Shown: positions 52,670 to 61,076 of the stretch, one piece after another
How positions within the stretch are numbered: the stretch's first letter is position 1
Layout: every line of letters starts with the position of its first letter
DNA from: Candidatus Flexifilum breve
GTDB lineage: Bacteria > Chloroflexota > Anaerolineae > Aggregatilineales > Phototrophicaceae
Direction of reading: 5' to 3'
DNA length: 64,000 nucleotides
NCBI GenBank assembly: GCA_016717205.1
Contig: JADKGC010000014.1
Location: 62,001 to 126,000, forward strand
Made by a program: the position numbers and the translations under genes
Notes under the pieces: generated by a model
The model's input: the letters and a program-made list of their open reading frames with translations, nothing else
The model's database searches: none
What the model was told of the DNA's origin: nothing

Positions 52670-53578
52670 GTGAACGTCGTCGCACTGGAAAACGAATTCT
52701 GGCAGGTGGGGATTTTACCGGAAACCGGCGCGTCGACCGCGTACGGGCGGGTGCGGGTGGGCGAGGACTGGGTCGATCTCATGCGGCCGACTGCGCCCGA
52801 GGACTATGGCAATTCGAGCAAGGCGGCGAATTTCATCATGCTGCCGTGGTGCAACCGCATCCGCGATGGTGTGCTGCGCTTCAACGGGCAGACGTACCAG
52901 ATGCGCACCGAGAAAGACGATGGCACGGCGCGGCACGGCGATGTGCGCAAGCGCGTGTGGCAGGTGGAAAGCCAGAGCTACCGCCATGTCTACCTAACGA
53001 TCAGCTCGGCGGACTATGCCGACATGAATTACCCGTTCAAGTTTTCCGCACGCGCAGAATACGCGCTGGAAGGGCGGGATTTTGTGTGGCGGCTGACGCT
53101 CAAAAATGAGGACACACGACCGATGCCGGGCGGTTTCGGCTTCCACCCGTATTTCGTGCGCCCGGAGGCGGAGCCCAAAGTGATGGTTCCGTGCGAGCAG
53201 CAGTTCAACCTCGTGAACTATCTCGCGGAGGGTGGCCCCGTCCTGCTGACCAATCGCCTCAATTTTCAGCAGCCGCGCGCGCTCGGCAACGACGAGATCA
53301 ATGACGTGCTGACCGGGCGCGTGGTCGATGCCCCCGCCTTTATGCAGTTCCCCTCGGCGAACGTGGGTTTGCTCATGCGCGCTGACCCGATCTACCGCCA
53401 CCTGCTGCTGTATGCTCCGGTGGGTCAGCCGTTCTTCGCGCTCGAACCCATGACGAACGTCAATGACGGATTCAATCTGCTGGCGCGTGGTATTGACGAA
53501 TCCGGCGTGTTCACGCTGCAACCGGGCGAGTCGCAGGCGGGCGAAGTGCGGCTCGAAATGGTGGCGACGCCGGAATGA
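52670..53578 (+). CDS. Aldose 1-epimerase family protein
   Basis: A 302-residue galactose-mutarotase-fold protein that would interconvert sugar anomers. The conserved MLPWCNRIRDGVLRFNGQTY and ARHGDVRKRVWQV (catalytic His of the family) are in the first third. GGFGFHPYFVRP contains the second His. The C-terminal half has LLLYAPVGQPFFALEPMTNV. The sugar is unknown. I chose the GTG at 52670, because GGAGAGGA lies 9 bases upstream of it. An ATG at 52652 lies within that site and has no ribosome site of its own. Confidence 0.87.
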   Translation: MNVVALENEFWQVGILPETGASTAYGRVRVGEDWVDLMRPTAPEDYGNSSKAANFIMLPWCNRIRDGVLRFNGQTYQMRTEKDDGTARHGDVRKRVWQVESQSYRHVYLTISSADYADMNYPFKFSARAEYALEGRDFVWRLTLKNEDTRPMPGGFGFHPYFVRPEAEPKVMVPCEQQFNLVNYLAEGGPVLLTNRLNFQQPRALGNDEINDVLTGRVVDAPAFMQFPSANVGLLMRADPIYRHLLLYAPVGQPFFALEPMTNVNDGFNLLARGIDESGVFTLQPGESQAGEVRLEMVATPE

Positions 53579-53940
53579 GTTTGCCTGCCGATCATGTCCC
53601 TATTCAGCAAGGGGACATCTATTGGATATCCAATCTTGATGGATTTGAGTCGGGGATAGCCCATCCCTATGTCATCGTGCAGGCGACGGTCTTAAACAAC
53701 AGTCGTATACCAACGGTAGTGGCCTGCGCCTTGACGTCGAATCTGAAGCGCGTAAGTCTGCCAGGGAATGTGCTGCTTGAGGTCGGGGAAGCCAATCTGC
53801 CCAAATCCAGCGTGGTCGAAGTCTCCAAAGTATCAACCGTGCTCAAAACACAGCTTGGCGACTATATTGGCTCGTTGAGCGAAGAACGGGTTGAACAAAT
53901 CTTAGCGGGCATGCGCTTTGTCCAGTCGACTTTTGAATAA
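53575..53940 (+). CDS. PemK/MazF-family toxin-like protein, no visible antitoxin
   Basis: A 121-residue protein with the MazF/PemK core: QQGDIYWISNLD (usual RGDI-x-W start), then HPYVIVQATVLNNSRIPTVV and NVLLEVGEANLPKSSVVEVS. Family members are ribosome-independent mRNA endonucleases neutralised by a small partner encoded upstream. Here the ATG overlaps the epimerase stop by 4 bases (ATGA), and no antitoxin-like frame is adjacent on either side. It could be a solitary or tamed nuclease, or its antitoxin may be elsewhere. Confidence 0.85.
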   Translation: MSLPADHVPIQQGDIYWISNLDGFESGIAHPYVIVQATVLNNSRIPTVVACALTSNLKRVSLPGNVLLEVGEANLPKSSVVEVSKVSTVLKTQLGDYIGSLSEERVEQILAGMRFVQSTFE

Positions 53941-53941
53941 C

Positions 53942-53970
53942 TTGACACGTTTTCGGAATATCGCTATGCT
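53942..53970 (+). promoter_or_regulatory. Promoter of the trp operon
   Basis: A perfect TTGACA (53942-53947) is spaced by exactly 17 bases from TATGCT (53965-53970), directly upstream of the T-box leader. Confidence 0.85.
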
Positions 53971-54029
53971 GTTGCGCAATTACACATAGGTCAAAAGCGT
54001 CGATCCAGACGAGTACACATCAAAGCGGT

Positions 54030-54279
54030 GTCACAGAGAGTCGCCCAGAGCTGAGAGGGCGGTACACGCGCAGATGTCGAATGGACTGGGGAGCTGTGAC
54101 GGCGAACAGGCTTAATCCTAAGTAGCGGTCACCGGGAGAGCGTACCCGTTATCAAGGCGCGGAGTATCGGCGGTGACGCCCGTACTCTTGAGAGTGGTCG
54201 TTTTCGCTTCGGCGAAGTCGGCAAACAAGGTGGCACCACGGGAACCCCTTCTCGTCCTTGACGCGGGAAGGGGTTTTTA
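54030..54279 (+). promoter_or_regulatory. T-box leader sensing tRNA-Trp
   Basis: A tRNA-responsive riboswitch. Stem I is closed by GTCACAG (54030-54036) and CTGTGAC (54094-54100). A candidate specifier TGG (Trp codon) lies at 54082-54084 on its 3' side. The T-box sequence AAGGTGGCACCACGG is at 54227-54241. The terminator AACCCCTT/AAGGGGTT (54243-54275) is followed by TTTAT. Uncharged tRNA-Trp binds the specifier and the T-box bulge, forming the antiterminator and letting the trp operon be read. Stem I is short, about 71 bases, compared with most T-boxes. The specifier assignment is supported by the operon's identity. Confidence 0.9.
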
Positions 54280-54319
54280 TTTGCGTCGGCGACGACGCGA
54301 AAGAGTGGAGACACCAACC

Positions 54320-55834
54320 ATGACCTTGACGTATCCGCAAGTCCGTTCCGACATTCTGCCGAGCCGCGAACAAGTCCATACCTTGTTCGGGCAAGGCGAT
54401 CTTGTCCCCGTGTACAAAACGCAGCTCGCCGATCTCGAAACGCCTGTGTCCGTCTACCTCAAGCTCACGCAGATGGGGGAAGTCTCCTTCCTGCTGGAAA
54501 GTGTGGAAGGCGGCGAACAGGTCGGGCGCTATTCGTTCCTCGGCGTCAACCCCAAGGGCGTGATCACCGTGAAAGACGGCGTAATCACGCGCACCTATCA
54601 CGGCGAAACCGAAACGCGGCCGCTGGCCGCTGGGGAAGATCCGCTGCATGTGGTCGAGCGCGAGTTCACCCGCGTGACGCCCGTGCGCCTCGAAGGGCTG
54701 CCGCGTTTCGTCGGCGGCGCAGTCGGCAACCTCGCCTACGACATCGTCCGCTACTTCGAACGCCTGCCCACTACGGCGCGGCGTGAACTCGACGTGCCGG
54801 ATCTCGCCTTCATGCTGATCGACACGCTCGTGATCTTCGATCATGCCAAGCACCAGTTGATCGTGCTGGCGAACGCGCACAACGAGGGCGATGCCGACGC
54901 CGCCTACGATGATGCGGTACGCCGCATTGACGAGATTGTCGCCGCGCTGCGTCAGCCGCTCGTGCTGCCGCAGGAAAACCCCGCGCCCGTCGACGAAGAG
55001 CTGCAATCGACCATGACGCGCCAGCAGTTCGAAGATGGGGTGCTCAAGGCGAAAGAGTACATAGCGGCGGGTGACGCTTTCCAGATCGTGCTGAGCCAGC
55101 GCCTGAGCCGCAAGACGACCGCCTCGCCGCTCACGATTTACCGCGCGCTGCGGGCGACCAATCCGTCGCCGTATATGTTTCTGCTGCGCTTCAGCGAAGA
55201 GTTCACGCTGGTGGGCGCGTCGCCGGAGATGATGGTGCGCCTCGAAGACGGCATCGCCACCACGCGCCCGATTGCTGGCTCGCGTCCGCGGGGCCGCGAC
55301 GAGGCCGACGACCAGCGCCTCGAAACTGAACTGCTGGCCGACCCCAAAGAAGTTGCCGAACACATCATGCTGGTGGATCTGGGGCGCAACGACCTCGGGC
55401 GCGTGTGCGAATACGGCACGGTCAAGGTGACTGATATGAAGTACATCGAACGCTACAGCCACATCATGCACATCGTCAGCAACGTGCAGGGCAATCTGCG
55501 CGCGGGCATGAACGCTTTTGATCTGCTGCGGGCGACGCTCCCGGCGGGCACGCTGAGTGGCGCGCCCAAAGTCCGCGCGATGGAGATCATCGAAGAGTTG
55601 GAAGGCACGCGGCGCGGGGTGTATGGCGGGGCGGTGGGGTACTTCAGCTTTGACGGCTCAATGGACACCTGCATCACCATCCGCGCGGCGCTGATTCAGC
55701 GCGACATGATTTACATTCAGGCAGGTGCGGGTTTGGTGGCGGATAGTGTACCATCGACGGAGTATGAAGAATCGCTCCATAAGGCGCGCGCGATGATCCT
55801 GACCATTCGCCGCGCTGAACAGGGCTTACTCTAA
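54320..55834 (+). CDS. trpE: Anthranilate synthase component I
   Basis: Converts chorismate and ammonia to anthranilate with TrpG. The 504-residue protein has the N-terminal Trp-binding part (VSVYLKLTQMGEVSFLLESV with the LLES motif) and the chorismate-binding domain. Motifs are QIVLSQRLSRK, YMFLLRFSEEFTLVGASPEM, TRPIAGSRPRG, DLGRNDLGRV, HIVSNVQG and FPAGTLSGAPK-like LPAGTLSGAPKVRAMEII. I chose the ATG at 54320 (GGAG upstream) because the longer frame would run through the T-box terminator. It is the first gene after the leader. Confidence 0.97.
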   Translation: MTLTYPQVRSDILPSREQVHTLFGQGDLVPVYKTQLADLETPVSVYLKLTQMGEVSFLLESVEGGEQVGRYSFLGVNPKGVITVKDGVITRTYHGETETRPLAAGEDPLHVVEREFTRVTPVRLEGLPRFVGGAVGNLAYDIVRYFERLPTTARRELDVPDLAFMLIDTLVIFDHAKHQLIVLANAHNEGDADAAYDDAVRRIDEIVAALRQPLVLPQENPAPVDEELQSTMTRQQFEDGVLKAKEYIAAGDAFQIVLSQRLSRKTTASPLTIYRALRATNPSPYMFLLRFSEEFTLVGASPEMMVRLEDGIATTRPIAGSRPRGRDEADDQRLETELLADPKEVAEHIMLVDLGRNDLGRVCEYGTVKVTDMKYIERYSHIMHIVSNVQGNLRAGMNAFDLLRATLPAGTLSGAPKVRAMEIIEELEGTRRGVYGGAVGYFSFDGSMDTCITIRAALIQRDMIYIQAGAGLVADSVPSTEYEESLHKARAMILTIRRAEQGLL

Positions 55835-55852
55835 AGGGGACAGGTTCAAATC

Positions 55853-56518
55853 ATGGCAGTCGAGCGCATCATTTTCATTCGTCCGGGCGAAACCGATTGG
55901 AACAAGCTGGAACGCTGGCAGGGGTGGGTTGCTGTCCCGCTGAACGAACATGGTCGGCAGCAGTCCGAAGCACTGGCGCGCTTTATGCGGTCGATTGGCA
56001 TGACGGCCTTGTACACCAGCGATCTGAAGCGGGCGCTGCAAACGGCGGAAATTCTCTCACGCTTCGGCACGTTTGAACTCATCCCGGATGAACGACTGCG
56101 CGAACGCAATATCGGCTTGTGGCAGGGGCTGACGCTCGACGAAATGCGCAAATGGTACGCGGACGAATACGCGGCCATGCTCAAAGACGCGGACACCTAC
56201 CGTATACCCGGTGGCGAATCGCGCGAGGATGTGCGGGTGCGCATGAAGGCGGCGTTTGCCGATGTGCTGGCCCAGGCGAAGGGCGAAACCGTCGGCATCC
56301 TCACGCATACGACAGCGCTCAAGGTGTTGATGGAAGACCTGTTCCCCGGTTACAACCCACTGGCGGTGAATCTCGGCAATACGTCGGTGACGACCATGCG
56401 GCGCAGCGGTGACAGTTGGAAACTTGTCGCAGTCGATGACTGCTTACATCTCGAAGGCTTGCGGACTTCCGCAGTAACTGAACTAGAGGCGAAACAACAT
56501 GATCCTCGTGATCGATAA
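55853..56518 (+). CDS. Phosphoglycerate-mutase-like (histidine phosphatase fold) protein with Pro at the catalytic His position
   Basis: A 221-residue member of the histidine phosphatase superfamily. The usual RHGET motif reads RPGETDWNK (residues 10-18), so the nucleophile His is replaced by Pro 11 (codon CCG). Other pocket residues remain: YTSDLKRALQTAE, DERLRERNIGLWQGL, and GILTHTTALKVLM with the second His. Members with this RPG variant occur in other bacteria. They should not act as ordinary phosphatases through a phosphohistidine. It lies between trpE (18-base gap) and trpG (20-base overlap), so it is part of the operon. Confidence 0.85.
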   Translation: MAVERIIFIRPGETDWNKLERWQGWVAVPLNEHGRQQSEALARFMRSIGMTALYTSDLKRALQTAEILSRFGTFELIPDERLRERNIGLWQGLTLDEMRKWYADEYAAMLKDADTYRIPGGESREDVRVRMKAAFADVLAQAKGETVGILTHTTALKVLMEDLFPGYNPLAVNLGNTSVTTMRRSGDSWKLVAVDDCLHLEGLRTSAVTELEAKQHDPRDR

Positions 56519-57083
56519 CTACGACAGCTTTACCTATAACCTCGTGCAGTATCTGGGCGAAATGGGCGCGGATTTACGCGTAGTGCGCAATGATCAGATC
56601 ACGCTCGACGAGATCCGCGCACTCGACCCGTCGCACATCGTGATTTCGCCCGGACCCGGCGATCCCGATGATGCGGGCATCTCGCTGGACGTAATCCGCG
56701 AATTTGGCGCGACGACGCCGATCCTCGGCGTGTGCCTCGGGCATCAGAGCATCGGGCAGGCGTATGGCGGCGTGGTCAAGCGGGCGGGCAAGCTGATGCA
56801 CGGCAAGACGAGCCAGATTCAGCACAATGGCGACGTGCTGTTCGCTGGGCTGCCGAGCCCGTTTGAAGCGACCCGCTACCACAGTCTGATTGTCGAAGAG
56901 AGCACGCTGCCCGATTCGCTGCAAGTCACCGCCTACGCGGACAGCGGCGAGATCATGGCGATGCGGCACAAGGAACACCCGGTCTACGGCGTGCAGTTCC
57001 ACCCGGAGAGCATTTTGACGGAAGGCGGCAAGCGCCTGCTCCAGAATTTCCTCGAAGTCCGCGTGCCGGAACAGGCGGTCTAG
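56499..57083 (+). CDS. trpG: Anthranilate synthase component II (glutamine amidotransferase)
   Basis: Supplies ammonia from glutamine to TrpE. The 194-residue class I amidotransferase starts MILVIDNYDSFTYNLVQYLG. The oxyanion region is ISPGPGDPDDAGIS, the nucleophile Cys is in GVCLGHQSIGQAYGG, and the His-Glu pair is in YGVQFHPESILTEGG. Full length. It overlaps the preceding gene by 20 bases and ends 1 base before trpD. Confidence 0.97.
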   Translation: MILVIDNYDSFTYNLVQYLGEMGADLRVVRNDQITLDEIRALDPSHIVISPGPGDPDDAGISLDVIREFGATTPILGVCLGHQSIGQAYGGVVKRAGKLMHGKTSQIQHNGDVLFAGLPSPFEATRYHSLIVEESTLPDSLQVTAYADSGEIMAMRHKEHPVYGVQFHPESILTEGGKRLLQNFLEVRVPEQAV

Positions 57084-57084
57084 C

Positions 57085-58125
57085 ATGGATATTCAGAAAG
57101 CCATCGACATCGTCAGTAAATTTGGGCACTTGCAGCCGGATGAGGCCGAACTGGTCATGAATCAAATCATGAGCGGCGGCGCGACCGAAGCGCAGATCGC
57201 CGCGTATCTGATGGGCTTGCGCATGAAAGGCGAAACGCGTGACGAGATCACCGGGAGCGCGCGGGCGATGCGGGCGAACGCGCACCGCGTGCCGATCAGC
57301 GTGGACGGCGAACTGCTCGACACCTGCGGCACGGGCGGCGACAAGAGCGGCACGTTCAACATCAGCACGACGGTCGCGTTTGTGGCAGCAGGGGCGGGCG
57401 TGCGCGTCGCCAAACACGGCAACCGCGCCGCGTCGAGTAAGTGCGGCAGCGCCGATGTGCTGGCGCAGTTGGGCGTCAACCTCGATTTGACGCCGGAGCA
57501 GGTGGGGCAGTGTGTCGATCAGGTCGGCATTGGCTTTCTGTTCGCGGCCAAGCTGCACCCGGCGATGAAGTACGCCATCGGCGTGCGCCGTGAGCTGAGC
57601 CTGCGCACGATCTTCAACATCCTCGGCCCGCTCACGAATCCGGCGGGCGCGCAGCGGCAGTTGATGGGCGTGTTCGCGCCGGATCTGACCGATCTGCTGG
57701 CGCACGTGCTCGGCGAACTCGGCTCGACCTCAGCGCTGGTGGTGTGCGGCTACGGCAACCTTGACGAGCTGACGACGACCGGGCCGAATCACATCAGCCA
57801 CCTGCGCGACGGCAAGGTGACGACCTACGACATCAACCCGGAAGATTACGGCTTCCGTGGCGCGCACATCTCCGAACTGCTCGGCGGTGACGCTCCGACG
57901 AATGCAGCCATTCTGCGCGGTATCTTGAGCGGCGAAATCACGGATGCCAAGCGGGACGTGGTGTTGCTCAACGCGGCGGCGGCGTTGGTCGCGGCGGGCA
58001 CGGCAGCGGATTTGTCGGACGGGCTGGCGCAGGCAGCGCAGGTGATCGACAGCGGCGCGGCGCTCGGCAAGCTGGACGCGTTGATTGCGCACAGCCAGAC
58101 GTTCGCATCACAGACGGTGGCGTAA
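57085..58125 (+). CDS. trpD: Anthranilate phosphoribosyltransferase
   Basis: Joins anthranilate and phosphoribosyl pyrophosphate. The 346-residue protein carries the PRPP loop LDTCGTGGDKSGTFNISTTV, KHGNRAASSKCGSADVLAQL, and NILGPLTNPAGAQRQLMGVF. Full length. It starts 1 base after trpG. About 200 bases of repeat-bearing sequence separate it from trpC. Confidence 0.97.
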   Translation: MDIQKAIDIVSKFGHLQPDEAELVMNQIMSGGATEAQIAAYLMGLRMKGETRDEITGSARAMRANAHRVPISVDGELLDTCGTGGDKSGTFNISTTVAFVAAGAGVRVAKHGNRAASSKCGSADVLAQLGVNLDLTPEQVGQCVDQVGIGFLFAAKLHPAMKYAIGVRRELSLRTIFNILGPLTNPAGAQRQLMGVFAPDLTDLLAHVLGELGSTSALVVCGYGNLDELTTTGPNHISHLRDGKVTTYDINPEDYGFRGAHISELLGGDAPTNAAILRGILSGEITDAKRDVVLLNAAAALVAAGTAADLSDGLAQAAQVIDSGAALGKLDALIAHSQTFASQTVA

Positions 58126-58133
58126 AGACTGTT

Positions 58134-58296
58134 AACCACAGAGAGCACAGAGAACACAGAGGATCGGACAAAAAGATGTGAACCGCAGAGAACGCCAAGA
58201 GCGCAGAGAAAGTAGCGTGTTTTGATTAAGCAGCAAGGATACTCTGCGACTCCATAATTCAGCTTTTTACTCTGTGTTCTCCGTGTTCTCTGTGGT
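58134..58296. repeat. ACCACAGAG / CTCTGTGGT inverted repeat in the trp operon
   Basis: The arm ACCACAGAGAGCACAGAGAA (from 58135) faces CGTGTTCTCTGTGGTT (ending 58296), with related ACAGAG and CGCAGAG units between. It is a dispersed-repeat type found in many environmental bacteria. It could form a large hairpin between trpD and trpC. Confidence 0.7.
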
Positions 58297-58324
58297 TCAT
58301 CATCTTTTCAATCAAGGGACGAGT

Positions 58325-59119
58325 ATGTTCGTCAAGACGGATACGATTTTAGACAAAATTCTGGCGCGGAAGGTCGAAGAGGTAGACGCAGATCGGGCGC
58401 GGCTGTCGGAGATGATCGCCGCTGCCCAGGTCGCGCCGCCTCCGAAACCGTTCACAGCAGGGCTCCGGCGAGACACGGTCGCGTTGATTGCCGAGATCAA
58501 GAAGGCGTCGCCGAGCAAAGGCGTGCTGATCGCGGACTTCGATCCGGTGGCGCTGGGCGAAATCTACGCGGCCAATGGCGCGGCGGCGATCTCGATCCTC
58601 ACCGATCAGGACTTCTTTCAAGGCCACATGGATTACCTGCGGGCAGTGCGCGCGGTCGTTGCGACGCCCATTTTGCGCAAAGAGTTTATCGTTGATGCGT
58701 ATCAGGTCTACGAGGGGCGGGCAGCGGGCGCAGACGCGATCCTGCTGATCGTCGCGGCGCTGGAAGATGCGCACATGGCTGACCTGCACGCGCTGATCGA
58801 ATCGCTCGGGATGGCGGCGCTGGTCGAAGTCCACAACGAGGCCGAACTGGAACGCGCGCTGAAGATCGGCGCGACGCTGATCGGTGTGAATAACCGTGAC
58901 CTCAAGACCTTCCGCGAAGACCTGAACACGACAGGACGGATCGCCGCGCTGGTGCCGCCGGAAGTGACACTGGTCGCAGAGAGCGCGATCCGCTCGCTGG
59001 AGGATGTCCAGCGGATGGCGGAACTCGGCGCGCACGCGATTCTGGTTGGCGAAGGGCTGGTCAAAGCGGGTAAGATCGCCGAACAAGTGCGGTTATTCAG
59101 CAGTGTGGGGCGACCATGA
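58325..59119 (+). CDS. trpC: Indole-3-glycerol phosphate synthase
   Basis: Closes the indole ring of the tryptophan precursor. The 264-residue TIM barrel has LIAEIKKASPSKGVL with the catalytic Lys, then SILTDQDFFQG, PILRKEFIVDAYQVYEGRAA, LVEVHNEAELERAL, GVNNRDLKTF and LVAESAIRSLEDV. The ATG at 58325 has AAGGGACG upstream. It overlaps trpF by 4 bases. Confidence 0.97.
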   Translation: MFVKTDTILDKILARKVEEVDADRARLSEMIAAAQVAPPPKPFTAGLRRDTVALIAEIKKASPSKGVLIADFDPVALGEIYAANGAAAISILTDQDFFQGHMDYLRAVRAVVATPILRKEFIVDAYQVYEGRAAGADAILLIVAALEDAHMADLHALIESLGMAALVEVHNEAELERALKIGATLIGVNNRDLKTFREDLNTTGRIAALVPPEVTLVAESAIRSLEDVQRMAELGAHAILVGEGLVKAGKIAEQVRLFSSVGRP

Positions 59120-59775
59120 CGATAGTCAAGATTTGCGGGATCACGACGTTGGAAGACGCTTTAGTCGCGGCAGAAGCGGGCGCGGATATGCTCGGATTGA
59201 ACTTCTTCAAGAAGAGTGCGCGTTACATCGAACCGGCGGCGGCGCGGGAACTGACGACGGCACTGCGCGCGCAGCTCGGCGCGGCGACCCCGCTGCTGGT
59301 GGGCGTGTTCGTCAACGACATCGTGAGCCGCATTTCCGTGACGATGGAGCAGGTGGGCTTGAACTTCGCGCAGTTGAGCGGCGACGAGTCGTTTGAGATG
59401 CTGCGCGAGATGCGCGGCATCGCGTTCAAGGCGATTCGCCCACGCAGTAAAGCCGAGGCGCTGGATGATGTGAGCTACTATGGGCAGTTTCCGCTGACGA
59501 ACACGCGCATCCCGTCAATTTTGCTGGACGCCTATAAGGCGGGAGAGTTCGGCGGTACCGGGCAGTCGATTGCCGACGAGATCGCGGTCGCCGTCAACGC
59601 CATCAGTACGCGGCTGATGCTGGCGGGCGGACTCACGCCGGAGAACGTGGGCGAGCGCGTCAAGGCGGTGCAGCCGTGGGGCGTGGATGTCGCCAGCGGC
59701 GTGGAAGGCGATCAGCCGGGGCGCAAAGACGCCGCGAAGGTCAAGGCGTTCATTGAGGCGGCGAAAGCGACATGA
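59116..59775 (+). CDS. trpF: Phosphoribosylanthranilate isomerase
   Basis: Isomerises phosphoribosylanthranilate. The 219-residue barrel starts VKICGITTLEDALVAAEAGA with the catalytic Cys, then LNFFKKSARYIEPAAA, LLVGVFVNDI, QLSGDESFEML, and MLAGGLTPENVGERV, and ends VDVASGVEGDQPGRKDAAKV. Its ATG overlaps trpC by 4 bases, and its stop overlaps the next gene by 4 bases. Confidence 0.96.
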   Translation: MTIVKICGITTLEDALVAAEAGADMLGLNFFKKSARYIEPAAARELTTALRAQLGAATPLLVGVFVNDIVSRISVTMEQVGLNFAQLSGDESFEMLREMRGIAFKAIRPRSKAEALDDVSYYGQFPLTNTRIPSILLDAYKAGEFGGTGQSIADEIAVAVNAISTRLMLAGGLTPENVGERVKAVQPWGVDVASGVEGDQPGRKDAAKVKAFIEAAKAT

Positions 59776-61076
59776 GTCCGGACGCGTTATTCGCCGAACT
59801 GGAAGCGCGGTTCGACGCGCTGAAGGTCACGCTTAACCTGCTTGACGCCGAAGCCGAGGCGAACATTGTGCGCTGGCGCTACTCGGTTGAGTCGGCGTTT
59901 GAACTGCAAGCGGACTTTTATCGGCGCTTCAATGAGACACCCGGCACGCTGCTCGACGATGAGCCGAGCGAGGCCTATACCTTTTACGCTTATGGATACG
60001 ATGCCCAAGAGCGGATCATTTACGCGGCGCTGTTTCAATCAGAAGCGGAACCGCGCCTGTGCAGCTTCTATTCCTACGGCGAAAACGTGATCGAGGTGGC
60101 GGAATTCGGCATTGAACTCTATGTGGGGCGCTATCATTTGGGGAAGTTTGGGCGCTTGCGCCTGGGAATGGATGAGCGCCCGCAGGACTACGCTGCCTGT
60201 GTGGCGGGTAATGGGCGGGCTAACTTTCTCTTTGAGGGTTATCACTACGATGAACGGGGACGCCTGGCCCGCATAGCGTTGATCAATCAAGCACGCCCGC
60301 GCCCGTTGAGTGCCGAAGCCCAGTCTCGTTGGGATCACGCGATGGATCAGCAGCGCCAACTGGCGAAAATGTTGGGCACGGAAGAACAGTGGTCAGCGCA
60401 GTTCGAGCCGATGGTTAGTCAAGCCATGTTCCAACCGACAAACTATCGCACTGAAACCATCTACCAGTATGACGGGGATAGGCTGAAAAGCATTATCACT
60501 GAAGATCCGGATAGGTCGAATCCCCGTGTCATCTATGAACCGCCGCGTGAGGGTGAAACCGACGAACAGGTCAGCAAGGCAGCACGGGCGAGCCTGCGGG
60601 TCGAAGTGCTGCACCAGATTATGCAAATTGATGTGGAAACACGGCAAGAAACGCGCTGGTGCAATCTCGAGGTGTATTTTGATGCGGTGGCGGGTGACAG
60701 CATGCTGCTGACACTGGTACCGGAAGTGGTACAGCAGGAATGGGCGCGGGTGACGCTCGAACGCAGCTATCGATCGTTTATATGGGAAACCGATGCTGAT
60801 AAACGGTTTATCCAAGTGAGTTTCTCGCCGCCCCGTGAATATGAGCACTTCGTTCAGCGCGCGCGGCTGGACGATAAGTGGGACGAGATTCGGATGATGG
60901 TGTACGCGGCCGCCCACGACCTGAACCTTGAAAATTGGGACGGGCTGCTCAACGTAACAGATGATTTCATTGTGTTTGGCAATGATTATCTGACTGAAGA
61001 TCCGCACGACGAAATCCGCGCCAGTGTTCCCGAAGACAAATTACGCATGTTGAGAGCCAAAGGGCTAATCGAGTGA
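59772..61076 (+). CDS. Uncharacterised protein within the trp operon
   Basis: A 434-residue soluble, acidic protein I do not recognise. It is rich in Tyr, Trp and Glu with strand-like stretches (YTFYAYGYDAQERIIYAALF, LCSFYSYGENVIEVAEFGIE, RTETIYQYDGDRLKSIITED). These hint at RHS-like or YD-type beta repeats, though this is weak. The C-terminal part is helical. Its ATG overlaps the trpF stop, and its stop overlaps the trpB GTG, so it is tightly embedded and certainly co-transcribed. No Trp-pathway enzyme is missing that it could replace except trpA, which it does not resemble. Confidence 0.75.
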   Translation: MSPDALFAELEARFDALKVTLNLLDAEAEANIVRWRYSVESAFELQADFYRRFNETPGTLLDDEPSEAYTFYAYGYDAQERIIYAALFQSEAEPRLCSFYSYGENVIEVAEFGIELYVGRYHLGKFGRLRLGMDERPQDYAACVAGNGRANFLFEGYHYDERGRLARIALINQARPRPLSAEAQSRWDHAMDQQRQLAKMLGTEEQWSAQFEPMVSQAMFQPTNYRTETIYQYDGDRLKSIITEDPDRSNPRVIYEPPREGETDEQVSKAARASLRVEVLHQIMQIDVETRQETRWCNLEVYFDAVAGDSMLLTLVPEVVQQEWARVTLERSYRSFIWETDADKRFIQVSFSPPREYEHFVQRARLDDKWDEIRMMVYAAAHDLNLENWDGLLNVTDDFIVFGNDYLTEDPHDEIRASVPEDKLRMLRAKGLIE

